Shown in pieces: positions 8,610 to 18,257 of a stretch of DNA of 64,000 nt. The notes under the pieces are model-generated. The model did not search any database. It saw only the letters and a list, made by a program, of their open reading frames with translations, and was not told where the DNA came from. Position 1 is the stretch's first letter. Every line of letters begins with the position of its first letter. The DNA lies in assembly GCF_030866825.1 (NCBI RefSeq), contig NZ_CP133020.1, positions 682,001 to 746,000 on the forward strand, read 5' to 3'. The position numbers and the translations under genes were made by a program. This DNA comes from Rathayibacter sp. SW19. GTDB lineage: Bacteria; Actinomycetota; Actinomycetes; Actinomycetales; Microbacteriaceae.

Positions 8610-11135
8610 ATGTTTGAAAGATTTACCGACCGAGCTCGTCGCGTTGTCGTTTTGGCCCAAGAAGAGGCCAAGATGCTCAACCACAACTACATCGGTACCG
8701 AGCACATCCTGCTTGGCCTGATCCACGAGGGTGAGGGTGTTGCAGCCAAAGCCCTCGAGTCGATGGGCATCTCCCTGGACGCCGTGCGCGAGCAGGTTCA
8801 AGACATCATCGGCCAGGGTCAGCAGCAGCCGACCGGCCACATCCCCTTCACGCCGCGAGCGAAGAAGGTTCTCGAGCTGTCACTGCGCGAGGCGCTGCAG
8901 CTCGGCCACAACTACATCGGCACTGAGCACATCCTGCTCGGCCTCATCCGCGAGGGCGAAGGGGTCGCTGCACAGGTGCTTGTGAAGCTCGGCGCTGACC
9001 TCAACCGGGTGCGCCAGCAGGTCATCCAGTTGCTCTCCGGCTACCAGGGCAAGGAGCAGGTGCAGGTCGGGGCCAATGAGCAGCAGGGCCAGCAGGCCGG
9101 CAGCCAGATCCTCGACCAGTTCGGGCGCAACCTCACGCAGGCGGCGCGCGACAACAAACTGGACCCGGTGATCGGTCGTGAGAAAGAAATGGAGCGGGTC
9201 ATGCAGATCCTCTCCCGACGATCGAAGAACAACCCTGTGCTGATTGGGGAACCCGGCGTCGGCAAGACCGCCATCGTCGAGGGCCTCGCACAAGCGATCG
9301 TGCGCGGTGACGTGCCGGAGACGCTGAAGGACAAGCAGCTCTACACGCTCGACCTCGGCTCGCTTATCGCCGGCTCCCGCTACCGCGGCGACTTCGAGGA
9401 ACGCCTGAAGAAGGTGACCAAGGAGATTCGCACGCGCGGTGACATCATCACGTTCATCGACGAGATCCACACCCTGGTCGGTGCAGGTGCAGCCGAAGGC
9501 GCGATCGACGCCGCCAGCATCCTGAAGCCGCTGCTGGCCCGCGGCGAACTGCAGACCATCGGTGCGACCACAATCGATGAGTACCGCAAGCATTTCGAGA
9601 AGGATGCCGCGCTCGAGCGCCGCTTCCAGCCGATCCAGGTGGCGGAGCCGTCCCTGCCTCACACGATCAACATCCTCAAGGGGTTGCGTGATCGCTACGA
9701 GGCGCACCACAAGGTGTCGATAACGGATGGCGCCATCGTCGCCGCCGCGAACCTTGCCGACCGCTACATCAGCGACCGGTTCCTGCCGGACAAGGCCATC
9801 GACTTGATCGATGAGGCCGGGGCGCGTCTGCGCCTGTCGATCCTCTCCGCGCCGCCGGAGTTGCGCGCGTTCGACGACAAGATCGCGAAAGTTCGTGAAA
9901 GCAAGGAGGCCGCGATCGAGGAGCAAGACTTCGAGAAGGCCGCCAGCCTGCGCGACGAGGAGAAGAACCTTCTCGGCGAGCGGTTGCGCTTGGAGAAGCA
10001 GTGGCGAGCCGGCGAGGTCAAGACAACGGCCGAGGTCGATGAAGGGCTGATCGCTGAGGTTCTGGCGCAGGCCACGGGAATCCCGGTCTTCAAGCTGACC
10101 GAGGAGGAGTCCAGTCGCCTCGTCTTCATGGAGAAGGCGCTGCACCAGCGCGTCATCGGCCAGGAAGAGGCGATCTCTGCGCTGTCTAAGACGATCCGCC
10201 GCACGCGCGCCGGTCTCAAGGACCCGCACCGCCCATCCGGTTCGTTCATCTTCGCCGGTCCGACCGGAGTCGGTAAGACCGAGCTGGCCAAGGCGCTGGC
10301 GGAGTTCCTGTTCGACGACGAGTCGGCCATGATCTCGCTGGACATGAGCGAGTACGGCGAGAAGCACACGGTTTCGCGACTGTTCGGTGCCCCTCCCGGC
10401 TTCGTCGGCTTCGAAGAGGGCGGCCAGCTCACCGAGAAGGTGCGCCGCAAGCCGTTCAGCGTCGTGCTGTTCGATGAGATCGAGAAGGCACACCCCGACA
10501 TCTTCAACTCGCTGCTCCAGATTCTGGAGGAGGGCCGGCTGACCGATGGTCAGGGTCGCGTCGTCGACTTCAAGAACACGGTGATCATCATGACCACCAA
10601 CCTCGGCACAAAGGACATCACTGGCGGCCCTGTCGGGTTCCTCATCGAGGGTGACACGCAGACCGGCTACGACCGGATGGCCGGCAAGGTCAAGGATGAG
10701 TTGAAGAAGAACTTCAAGCCGGAGTTCCTCAACCGAGTCGACGAGATCATCGTCTTCCCGCAGCTGTCCAAGCCGGAGCTCCTGCAGATCGTCGACCTGT
10801 TCATCAAGCGACTGAGTGATCGGATGCTGGACCGCGACATGACCGTCGAGCTCACCACCGCAGCCAAGGAGCATCTGATCGAGGTCGGGTTCGATCCGAC
10901 GCTGGGTGCCAGGCCACTGCGTCGCGCCGTGCAGCACGAGATCGAGGATCGGCTCTCCGAGAGGATCCTTCAGGGCGAGCTCGGCTCAGGCAACCACGTT
11001 CACGTGGACTTCGTCGACAACGCGTTCGTGTTCACGACGACGAACCACGAGGAGCCGGTCGCGATCGGCGCGGGCGTCGGAGCGAGCCCGGGCACGGGCG
11101 CCGTCACCCCCGACCTGGCTGCCGCCGCCGACTAA
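8610..11135 (+). CDS. clpC: ATP-dependent Clp protease ATP-binding subunit ClpC
   Basis: 841 residues from the ATG at 8610, which has AAGGAG about 7 bases upstream and begins MFERFTDRARRVVVLAQEEA as in other ClpC proteins. The longer open frame upstream is not needed. Domains: two Clp-N repeats (about 1-150, each with NYIGTEHILLGL), AAA1 with Walker A GEPGVGKTA at about 213, a UVR segment (EEQDFEKAASLRDEEKNLL, about 430), AAA2 with Walker A GPTGVGKTEL at about 549, and the C-terminal small domain. It unfolds substrates and feeds ClpP. About 290 bases of leader precede it, and I see no CIRCE or CtsR-type box there. A long hairpin follows the stop. Confidence 0.97.
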   Translation: MFERFTDRARRVVVLAQEEAKMLNHNYIGTEHILLGLIHEGEGVAAKALESMGISLDAVREQVQDIIGQGQQQPTGHIPFTPRAKKVLELSLREALQLGHNYIGTEHILLGLIREGEGVAAQVLVKLGADLNRVRQQVIQLLSGYQGKEQVQVGANEQQGQQAGSQILDQFGRNLTQAARDNKLDPVIGREKEMERVMQILSRRSKNNPVLIGEPGVGKTAIVEGLAQAIVRGDVPETLKDKQLYTLDLGSLIAGSRYRGDFEERLKKVTKEIRTRGDIITFIDEIHTLVGAGAAEGAIDAASILKPLLARGELQTIGATTIDEYRKHFEKDAALERRFQPIQVAEPSLPHTINILKGLRDRYEAHHKVSITDGAIVAAANLADRYISDRFLPDKAIDLIDEAGARLRLSILSAPPELRAFDDKIAKVRESKEAAIEEQDFEKAASLRDEEKNLLGERLRLEKQWRAGEVKTTAEVDEGLIAEVLAQATGIPVFKLTEEESSRLVFMEKALHQRVIGQEEAISALSKTIRRTRAGLKDPHRPSGSFIFAGPTGVGKTELAKALAEFLFDDESAMISLDMSEYGEKHTVSRLFGAPPGFVGFEEGGQLTEKVRRKPFSVVLFDEIEKAHPDIFNSLLQILEEGRLTDGQGRVVDFKNTVIIMTTNLGTKDITGGPVGFLIEGDTQTGYDRMAGKVKDELKKNFKPEFLNRVDEIIVFPQLSKPELLQIVDLFIKRLSDRMLDRDMTVELTTAAKEHLIEVGFDPTLGARPLRRAVQHEIEDRLSERILQGELGSGNHVHVDFVDNAFVFTTTNHEEPVAIGAGVGASPGTGAVTPDLAAAAD

Positions 11136-11151
11136 CTTCACAACCGTTCGC

Positions 11152-11209
11152 TGAGGTGCGGACTTCGGTCGCTTCTGCCACTGGCGAAGCGACCGAAGTC
11201 CGCACCTCA
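11152..11209. repeat. Long inverted repeat (24-bp perfect arms), copy 1
   Basis: Arms at 11152-11175 and 11186-11209 are perfect reverse complements around a 10-base loop; the core word is GTGCGGACTTCGGTC. It sits 16 bases after the clpC stop and probably ends clpC transcription, though no U-tract follows. The same 15-bp core recurs as a hairpin at 20172-20221. Confidence 0.9.
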
Positions 11210-11264
11210 ATGGCATTAACCGGGGCGGGTAGCAATCGCCCGGCCGATGGCGTTGAATGGGGTC

Positions 11265-11927
11265 ATGGCTGCGGCCCGCGCACCTCAGTATCGAACGCTT
11301 GCATCGTTGAGCAGAATCAACCTGTTGCATGCGTTGCAACAGGGTGGCTCCATGACGATCGAGCAACTGGCCGACGCGACAGGGCTCCATCGCAACACCG
11401 CACGCGAACATCTGCATCGGCTCGTCGCCGCCGGTTTTGTGCACGGCGAGTCCGAACACGTTGCGGCACGCGGTCGCCCGCGGATCCGCTACAGCGCGAC
11501 TGTTCCGCAGGACGATCCGATCGTGCTGGACAAAGTGCGGATCGCGGCCGAGCGTGCTCGCCAGGTGCGGCAACTGTTGCACGTCGATGAAGCTGGACAT
11601 GATGCGCACTATGCAAGCAGTCAGGGGCAATCTGGTGAACCGGATGCCACACACGAGGCGATCCAGCAGCAACTTGACCTGCTCGACGACCATATGGACC
11701 AGTGCGGATTCGATTCGACGCTCGAGCCGGATGGCCGCGTCATGACCATGCACGATTGCCCGTTCGCAGAATTGGCGCGGGAGAATCCGCAGGTCTGCGA
11801 GGTGCACTTCGGGCTCGTGCAGGAAGTGCTGGTGCAGGTCGACGGTCCGCTGGAAGCCGAGCAGCTGCATCCGTTCTCGGATGCGCGAACGTGCACCCTC
11901 GAGTTGTGCGCCGCACATCGGCCCTGA
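11265..11927 (+). CDS. Winged-helix regulator with C-terminal Cys cluster (putative Fe-S sensor), adjacent to nar
   Basis: 220 residues from ATG 11265 (an ATG at 11247 is also possible). The N-terminal winged helix (LLHALQQGGSMTIEQLADATGLHRNTAREHLHRL, then the wing with ARGRPRIRY) is of DeoR/ArsR-like type. The C-terminal half has Cys in HDCPFAELA, a second Cys after 12 residues (NPQVCEVH) and a third 31 residues later (RTCTLEL). SufR, a [4Fe-4S]-binding repressor, also has C-X12-C and a third Cys, so a redox-sensing cluster is a reasonable inference. The gene lies 131 bases upstream of narG in the same direction and likely controls it. A paralogue with the same cysteine layout is at 60977-61660. 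SufR identity itself is not claimed. Confidence 0.82.
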   Translation: MAAARAPQYRTLASLSRINLLHALQQGGSMTIEQLADATGLHRNTAREHLHRLVAAGFVHGESEHVAARGRPRIRYSATVPQDDPIVLDKVRIAAERARQVRQLLHVDEAGHDAHYASSQGQSGEPDATHEAIQQQLDLLDDHMDQCGFDSTLEPDGRVMTMHDCPFAELARENPQVCEVHFGLVQEVLVQVDGPLEAEQLHPFSDARTCTLELCAAHRP

Positions 11928-11955
11928 TCTCACGGGCATTGCGCGCGCCGGCATT

Positions 11956-11968
11956 AAACACGGTGTTT
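11956..11968. promoter_or_regulatory. Palindrome AAACACGGTGTTT upstream of narG
   Basis: AAACAC and GTGTTT are perfect 6-bp arms around a central G, preceded by GCATT to read GCATTAAACAC. It lies between the regulator and narG, 91 bases before the narG ATG. The ATTAAAC part matches the start of the operator-like sites near the paralogous regulator at 60.8-61.7 kb. Candidate operator only. Confidence 0.4.
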
Positions 11969-12058
11969 TGCGCTCGAACGCGGTGCGCAACCCGACGATG
12001 ATTGCGCCCAAGACGGTTCGAGCCGCCAATTCGGCGGCCGGCCCCGATTGGAGCAGCC

Positions 12059-15000
12059 ATGCGACCAAAGAACACACCTGACACCCCGACAGCCGGAACC
12101 GACGGAGTGCTTGCAGACAGTCTGATCCGCATGGGGCGATTCCTGCGGCCCGGGACGGTCTCTGAAGATCTCAGAACAGTCTTCCTCGACGGCGGCCGAA
12201 AGGCAGATGCCTTTTACCGCGACCGCTGGACCCACGACAAGGAGGTGCGCTCCACCCACGGTGTCAACTGCACCGGTTCCTGCTCGTGGAAGGTGTACGT
12301 CAAAGACGGCATCATCACCTGGGAGACGCAGCAGACCGACTACCCGCTGATCGGGCCGGACTCGCCGGAATACGAACCCCGCGGATGCCCGCGCGGCGCC
12401 TCGTTCAGCTGGTACACCTATTCACCGACGCGGGTGCGCTTCCCATACGTGCGCGGCGTTCTGCTCGACGCCTACCGGGCGGCCAAGGAGCGCGTCGGCG
12501 ATCCGGTGCTCGCCTGGGAAGCCGTCGTCGACGATCCGGTCGCCTCGCGCGCATACAAACAGGCGCGCGGCAAAGGCGGGCTGGTGCGCGCGAGGTGGGA
12601 TGAGGCATCCGAAATCGTCGCGGCAGCGCACGTGCACACGATCAAGAAGTACGGCCCGGACCGCGTCGCTGGCTTCTCACCGATCCCGGCCATGTCGATC
12701 ATGTCGCACGGAGTCGGCTCGCGTTTTGTGACAATGCTCGGCGGAACCATGCTCTCGTTCTACGACTGGTATGCCGACCTGCCGGTCGCGAGCCCCCAGG
12801 TGTTCGGCGACCAGACCGATGTGCCGGAATCGGCGGACTGGTGGAACTCCTCCTACCTGATCATGTGGGGCTCCAACGTTCCGGTCACCCGAACGCCAGA
12901 CGCCCACTTCATGGTCGAGTCGCGCTACCACGGCCAGAAGGTCATCGTCGTCTCGCCCGACTATGCGGACAACACGAAGTTCGCCGATGAGTGGCTCGCC
13001 GTGCATCCAGGCACCGACGCGGCGCTCGCCATCGCGATGGGGCACGTCATCCTGAAGGAGTTCCTGCTCGACAAGCGCACCCCGCGCTTCATCGACTACA
13101 TGAAGAAGTTCAGCGACTCCGCCTACCTGATCGAACTGACGCCGCACGGCGACGCGTATGTTGCCGGCAAGTTCTTGACGGCGGATGCCCTGCCCACGAC
13201 GACCGCGGACGTCGCCAACCCGGCGTTCAAGCCAGTCCTGCTCGATCAGAACGCGGTGCCGGTCGTGCCGAACGGTTCGTTGGGTCACCGCTTCTCGAAG
13301 GAGGACGAAGGCCTCTGGAACCTGGATCTCGGCGACGTCGACCCGCTGTTGTCGATCGCCGACGCGCCCGATCACGACGGCAGAGCCGTCGAGGTGGAGC
13401 TGCCGCGCTTCGACCTGACCCCCGACGCTGAGCACGCGCACGCGGGCGGGGCGGGCGGCATCCGTCGCGGTGTGCCGGTGCGTGAGGTAGCCGGCCGGCT
13501 GGTGACCACGGTGTTCGATCTTCTGCTCGCTCGTTACGGCGTCGGCCGCGACGGGCTCCCCGGCGATTGGCCGACCGGCTATGACGACCCCTCCAGCCCA
13601 GGGACCCCGGCCTGGCAGGAGGAGATCACCAGCGTTCCGGCGCAGGCGGCGGAGCGGATCGGCCGCGAGTTCGCGCAGAACGCCGAAGACTCCGGCGGGC
13701 GCTCGATGATCCTGATGGGGGCGGGCACCAATCACTGGTTCCACTCTGACACGATCTATCGCACCTTCCTCGCCCTGACCACCATGACAGGCTGCCAAGG
13801 GGTCAACGGCGGAGGCTGGGCGCACTACGTCGGGCAGGAGAAGATCCGGCCGCTGACCGGTTGGGCGCAATACGCGTTCGGCCTCGACTGGGTGCGCCCG
13901 CCGCGGCAGATGATCGGCACAGCGTACTGGTACCTTGCGACCGACCAATGGCGTTACGACGGCCTGCCGGCCGACAGCCTCGCGAGTGCGCAGGCGAACG
14001 GGCTCTTCGCGGGCCGTACAACGGCTGACTGCCTCGTCGAATCGGCCAAGCGCGGCTGGATGCCCAGCTACCCGACCTTCAACCGCAACCCGCTGGATAT
14101 CGTCGACGAGGCCGAAGCGGCCGGTGTCGAACCGGCACAGTATGTGGTCGATCAGCTGAAGAGCGGCGAACTCAAATACGCTGTTGAAGATCCGGATGCG
14201 CCCGAGAACTTTCCGCGTGTGCTCAACGTCTGGCGGGCCAACATCATCGGCTCATCGGGCAAGGGCAACGAGTACTTCCTCAAGCATCTGCTCGGCACGG
14301 ACGCCGCAATCACCGGGCAGGAGTCCGGTCCGGATCGCCGCCCTGCATCGATGACCTGGCATGAGGAAGCGCCGATCGGCAAGCTCGACCTGATGGTCAC
14401 GAGCGACTTCCGCAACACGTCGACGACAGGCTTCAGCGACATCGTTCTGCCGCCGGCCACCTGGTATGAGAAGCACGACTTGTCGACGACGGACATGCAT
14501 CCGTTCATCCATACGTTCAATCCGGCGATCACACCGCCGTGGGAGGCCAAGCCCGACTTCGAGATCTTCACGCTGCTCGCGCGCAAGATCAGCGAGTTGC
14601 AGGAAGGGCACCTGGGGGTGCGTCGCGACCTCGTGGCATCCCCGCTGCTGCACGACACGCCGGATGCGATGTCCACGCCGCACGGCACGGTGGTGGATTC
14701 GCCGGAACTGATTCCCGGCGTGACGATGCCGAAGCTGTCAGTTGTTGAGCGCGACTATCCGGCGTTCGGTGCCCGGATGACCGCTCTCGGCCCGCTGACC
14801 GCGAAACTCGGCATGGCGACGAAGGGTGTCGCATTCAATCCGGACGTCGAGGTCGAAGACCTGGGCCACCGCAACGGGCGGTTCGTTTCCGGGCCGACTG
14901 CCGGTCGCCCGCGCTTGGACACCGCCCAGCGTGCGTGCGACATGATTCTCGCGCTCTCGGGCACCACCAACGGACGGCTTGGAACACAGGGCTTCCGCAC

Positions 15001-15811
15001 GTTGGAGAAACGCACGGGCGTGCCGCTTGCCCAGCTCGCCTCCGACAATGAAGGACGCCGGTACACGTTCAAAGAGGTCGGCGACGCTCCGGTGCCGGTG
15101 CTCACCTCGCCGGAATGGTCGGGCAGCGAGCACGGCGGCAGACGGTACAGCGCGTTCACCATCAATGTCGAACATCTGAAGCCGTGGCATACGCTGACGG
15201 GCCGCCAACATTTCTACCTCGATCACGACTGGATGATCGAGCTGGGGGAGCAGCTGCCGATCTACCGGCCGCCGCTGGACATGCACCGCCTGTTCAACGA
15301 CTCGATCATCGGTTCCACGGCGCCGACGGGCCGTGCCGGGTCGCAGGGCCGCGCCGAGGTCGCCGTGCGCTACCTCACTCCGCATTCCAAATGGTCCATC
15401 CACTCCGAGTATCAAGACAACCTGATGATGCTGACACTCTCGCGAGGCGGGCCGGGCATCTGGATGTCCCCGCAGGACGCCGAGAAGATCGGCGTCCGCG
15501 ACAACGAGTGGATCGAGTCATACAACCGCAATGGCGTGGTGGTGGCCCGCGCGATCGTGTCGCACAGGATGCCGGAGGGCACCGTGTACATGTACCACGC
15601 GAAAGACCGCACGATCAACGTGCCGATCGCCGAGACCTCGGGTCAGCGCGGCGGCACGAACAACTCGCTCACGCGCATCCTGCTGAAACCGACGCATCTG
15701 ATCGGCGGCTACGCGCAACTGTCGTTCGCGTTCAACTATCTGGGGCCGACCGGCAACCAGCGAGACGAGGTGACGGTCATCCGTCGTCGTAGCCAGGAGG
15801 TCGAGTACTAA
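12059..15811 (+). CDS. narG: Respiratory nitrate reductase, alpha subunit
   Basis: 1250 residues, normal for NarG, the Mo-bisMGD subunit that reduces nitrate to nitrite with quinol-derived electrons. The ligands of the FS0 cluster are visible: His67, Cys71 and Cys75 in THGVNCTGSC, and Cys110 in RGCPRG; the His ligand is typical of NarG. The segment QTDVPESADWWNSSY (about 252-266) holds the conserved Asp expected to bind molybdenum. There is no twin-arginine leader near the start, consistent with a cytoplasm-facing membrane-bound enzyme. I chose ATG 12059 over the longer frame because GGAG precedes it. The stop overlaps narH (TAATG). First gene of narGHJI. Confidence 0.97.
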   Translation: MRPKNTPDTPTAGTDGVLADSLIRMGRFLRPGTVSEDLRTVFLDGGRKADAFYRDRWTHDKEVRSTHGVNCTGSCSWKVYVKDGIITWETQQTDYPLIGPDSPEYEPRGCPRGASFSWYTYSPTRVRFPYVRGVLLDAYRAAKERVGDPVLAWEAVVDDPVASRAYKQARGKGGLVRARWDEASEIVAAAHVHTIKKYGPDRVAGFSPIPAMSIMSHGVGSRFVTMLGGTMLSFYDWYADLPVASPQVFGDQTDVPESADWWNSSYLIMWGSNVPVTRTPDAHFMVESRYHGQKVIVVSPDYADNTKFADEWLAVHPGTDAALAIAMGHVILKEFLLDKRTPRFIDYMKKFSDSAYLIELTPHGDAYVAGKFLTADALPTTTADVANPAFKPVLLDQNAVPVVPNGSLGHRFSKEDEGLWNLDLGDVDPLLSIADAPDHDGRAVEVELPRFDLTPDAEHAHAGGAGGIRRGVPVREVAGRLVTTVFDLLLARYGVGRDGLPGDWPTGYDDPSSPGTPAWQEEITSVPAQAAERIGREFAQNAEDSGGRSMILMGAGTNHWFHSDTIYRTFLALTTMTGCQGVNGGGWAHYVGQEKIRPLTGWAQYAFGLDWVRPPRQMIGTAYWYLATDQWRYDGLPADSLASAQANGLFAGRTTADCLVESAKRGWMPSYPTFNRNPLDIVDEAEAAGVEPAQYVVDQLKSGELKYAVEDPDAPENFPRVLNVWRANIIGSSGKGNEYFLKHLLGTDAAITGQESGPDRRPASMTWHEEAPIGKLDLMVTSDFRNTSTTGFSDIVLPPATWYEKHDLSTTDMHPFIHTFNPAITPPWEAKPDFEIFTLLARKISELQEGHLGVRRDLVASPLLHDTPDAMSTPHGTVVDSPELIPGVTMPKLSVVERDYPAFGARMTALGPLTAKLGMATKGVAFNPDVEVEDLGHRNGRFVSGPTAGRPRLDTAQRACDMILALSGTTNGRLGTQGFRTLEKRTGVPLAQLASDNEGRRYTFKEVGDAPVPVLTSPEWSGSEHGGRRYSAFTINVEHLKPWHTLTGRQHFYLDHDWMIELGEQLPIYRPPLDMHRLFNDSIIGSTAPTGRAGSQGRAEVAVRYLTPHSKWSIHSEYQDNLMMLTLSRGGPGIWMSPQDAEKIGVRDNEWIESYNRNGVVVARAIVSHRMPEGTVYMYHAKDRTINVPIAETSGQRGGTNNSLTRILLKPTHLIGGYAQLSFAFNYLGPTGNQRDEVTVIRRRSQEVEY

Positions 15812-17568
15812 TGCGTGTCATGGCTCAGATGTCGATGGTGATGAACCTCGACAAGTGCATCGGCTGCCACACCTGTTCTGTCACCTGCAAGCAGGTGTGG
15901 ACGAACCGCGATGGCATGGAATACGTCTGGTTCAACAATGTGGAGACCAAGCCCGGGCTCGGCTATCCGCGCACCTATGAGGATCAGGACAAGTGGCGTG
16001 GCGGTTGGCAGCGGAACAAGCGCGGCCGCCTCAAGCTGCGCTCGGGTGGCCGCCTCGCGCACCTGGCCAATATCTTCTCCAACCCCGATCTGCCGACGAT
16101 TGACGACTACTACGAGCCGTGGACCTACGACTACGACATGCTCACGATCGCGCCGCAGACGAAGAACGGCCCGGTAGCGCGCCCGAAGTCGCTCTTGACC
16201 GGCGAGAACATGGAGGTCAAGTGGTCGCCGAACTGGGATGACAATCTCGGTGGCGCTCAGGAGACCGCTGCGCAGGATCCGATCCTCGCGCACATGAGCG
16301 AACACGTGAAGCTCGAGTTCGAGAACACGTTCATGTTCTACCTGCCGCGCATCTGCGAGCACTGTCTCAACCCGTCGTGCGTGTCGGCCTGCCCATCCGG
16401 CGCGATGTACAAGCGGTCGGAAGACGGCATCGTGCTGGTCGATCAGGATGCCTGCCGCGGCTGGCGGATGTGCGTGTCGGCGTGCCCGTACAAGAAGGTC
16501 TACTTCAACCACAAGACGGGCAAGGCGGAGAAGTGCACCCTGTGCTATCCGCTGCTCGAACAGGGCAAGCCGACGATCTGCTCGGAGACCTGCGTCGGCC
16601 GGCTGCGCTACCTCGGCCTGATGCTTTACGACGCCGACAAGGTGCTGGAGGCAGCCAGCGTCGAAGATGACCACGAGCTCCTCGATGCCCAGCGCTCGGT
16701 CTTCCTCGACCCGTTCGACCCGGAAGTAATCGCGGCGGCCAAAGCCGAGGGCATCGCCGACGACTGGATCGAAGCAGCACAGAACAGCCCGATCTATCAG
16801 TTGATCAGCGAGTACAAGGTTGCGTTGCCGCTGCACCCCGAATATCGCACGATGCCGATGGTCTGGTACATCCCCCCGCTGTCGCCGGTCGTCGACGTCG
16901 TCGCCAACAGCGGCAGCGACGGTGAGGATGTCGCCAATCTCTTCTCGGCCATCGACAAGCTGCGCATCCCGGTCGAGTACCTCGCCGGACTGTTCACCGC
17001 CGGCGACGTCGAGCCAATCGAAGACTCGCTCGGCAAACTCGCCGCCATGCGCTCGTACATGCGCGACATCAACCTTGGGCAGGAGCCGAACGAGCGGATC
17101 GCAAACCTGGTCGGGATGAGCGGCGATGAGATGCAGGCCATGTACCGGCTGCTTGCGATCGCCAAGTACGAAGACCGCTACGTCATCCCGAAAGCCCACG
17201 TCGAGCAGGCCCGCGACCTGGAGAACCTGGCCTGCTCACTCGACATGGATGGCGGCCCGGGCATGGGCGGGCCGAGCGAGGGTCTTTCTGGGATGGGGCC
17301 GGTGCGCAAGGCAGGAAAGCGGAACAGACACGGTGACGCGCCGGCGGCGGTAGCGCGGTTCGACGTGGACGAAAACGGGGTGGAGAGGTTCCATGACCTG
17401 CAGAATCTTGTCGACGACGAGGAGCAGTTGGCGATTCCGGGCCAATCCGGCCCGGACCAGTCCGGGCCAGAACAGTCGTCGCCCGGTCGGATGAATCTGC
17501 TCAACTGGAACGGTAACACTGCGGCTCCGGGGCTGTTTCCGCCGGCGTCTGCCGGGGGCGTGTCGTGA
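15811..17568 (+). CDS. narH: Respiratory nitrate reductase, beta subunit
   Basis: 585 residues, longer than the usual 500-515 of NarH. It carries the four Fe-S clusters that pass electrons from NarI haems to NarG. The first Cys set is Cys16, 19, 22 and 26 (CIGCHTCSVTC). Later sets are CEHCLNPSCVSACP, CRGWRMCVSACP and CTLC with CSETC. The Trp in CRGWRMC marks the [3Fe-4S] site of NarH. The extra length is a low-complexity Gly/Pro/Ser/Gln tail after about residue 485 (GPGMGGPSEG, then GPDQSGPEQSSPG), likely a disordered extension. It overlaps narG by 1 base and narJ by 4 (GTGA). Confidence 0.97.
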   Translation: MRVMAQMSMVMNLDKCIGCHTCSVTCKQVWTNRDGMEYVWFNNVETKPGLGYPRTYEDQDKWRGGWQRNKRGRLKLRSGGRLAHLANIFSNPDLPTIDDYYEPWTYDYDMLTIAPQTKNGPVARPKSLLTGENMEVKWSPNWDDNLGGAQETAAQDPILAHMSEHVKLEFENTFMFYLPRICEHCLNPSCVSACPSGAMYKRSEDGIVLVDQDACRGWRMCVSACPYKKVYFNHKTGKAEKCTLCYPLLEQGKPTICSETCVGRLRYLGLMLYDADKVLEAASVEDDHELLDAQRSVFLDPFDPEVIAAAKAEGIADDWIEAAQNSPIYQLISEYKVALPLHPEYRTMPMVWYIPPLSPVVDVVANSGSDGEDVANLFSAIDKLRIPVEYLAGLFTAGDVEPIEDSLGKLAAMRSYMRDINLGQEPNERIANLVGMSGDEMQAMYRLLAIAKYEDRYVIPKAHVEQARDLENLACSLDMDGGPGMGGPSEGLSGMGPVRKAGKRNRHGDAPAAVARFDVDENGVERFHDLQNLVDDEEQLAIPGQSGPDQSGPEQSSPGRMNLLNWNGNTAAPGLFPPASAGGVS

Positions 17569-18257
17569 TTCGCCGCAACGTGCCGCCGCGCGAAACAACG
17601 GCGCTTCAACTGGGTTCCGGTCAGCGCGCCATGACGCACATGGCCGCATCGATCCTGCTTGACTATCCACACGAGCAGAACCGGTCGCGGTTCGCCGCTG
17701 TGGCCCGGGCGATCGAGACCTTACCGGTGCCGCTGGCGGATGCCTTCGGCCGCTTCTTCGCCGCGACGGATGCCATGGGGCAGCGCGAACTCGAGTCGCA
17801 CTTCACCTCGATCTTCGACCAGAAGCGCAAATGCAGCCCTTACCTCACTTACTACACGACCGGCGACACGCGAAAGCGGGGGATGGCGCTGGTGCGGTTC
17901 ATCCACGCATACCGGGCGGCCGGCTGGGAGGTCGAGCCGGGTGAGCTGCCCGACTACCTGCCGATGGTGCTCGAGTTCTCGGCGCGCTGCAATTCGACCA
18001 TCTCCGACGATCTCATTGCGGCTCATCGTGAAGGACTGCAGGTGTTGCGGGCGGCGCTCGAGTCGTTCGAAACGCCGTATGCGCACGTGCTCGATGCGGT
18101 ATGCCTTTCACTTCCAGCGATGAACGCGGAAGCACGTGAGCGTTACATGAAGCTCATCAACGAAGGCCCGCCGGCCGAGTTGGTCGGCTTGACATTTCTC
18201 GGCAACCTTGCGCCCTACGCGCCAGCGGGGGCTCCACGGGAGGAGGTGCGGATATGA
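17565..18257 (+). CDS. narJ: Nitrate reductase molybdenum-cofactor assembly chaperone
   Basis: 230 residues beginning at GTG 17565, which overlaps the narH stop. NarJ is a soluble TorD-like all-helical chaperone that holds apo-NarG for cofactor insertion and membrane attachment. Family features seen include ASILLDYPHEQ near residue 28, then QRELESHFTSIFDQKRKCSPYLTYY, which matches the conserved FD.KR....YLTYY region, and LPDYLPMVLEF. A later ATG (MTHMAAS, 17632) is an alternative start that would keep the whole conserved domain. It sits third in narGHJI and overlaps narI by ATGA. Confidence 0.95.
   Translation: MIRRNVPPRETTALQLGSGQRAMTHMAASILLDYPHEQNRSRFAAVARAIETLPVPLADAFGRFFAATDAMGQRELESHFTSIFDQKRKCSPYLTYYTTGDTRKRGMALVRFIHAYRAAGWEVEPGELPDYLPMVLEFSARCNSTISDDLIAAHREGLQVLRAALESFETPYAHVLDAVCLSLPAMNAEARERYMKLINEGPPAELVGLTFLGNLAPYAPAGAPREEVRI

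Noticed and set aside
8880..10937. 685-codon open frame on the minus strand opposite clpC
   Set aside because: High-GC codon bias opens the antisense frame of strongly biased genes. The plus strand encodes unmistakable ClpC, and the antisense product has no recognisable domain.
15808..17199. Long minus-strand frame opposite narH (and similar ones opposite narG, both nucleotidases and radA)
   Set aside because: These are shadows of well-supported genes, with Arg/Val/Asp-rich products and no motifs.
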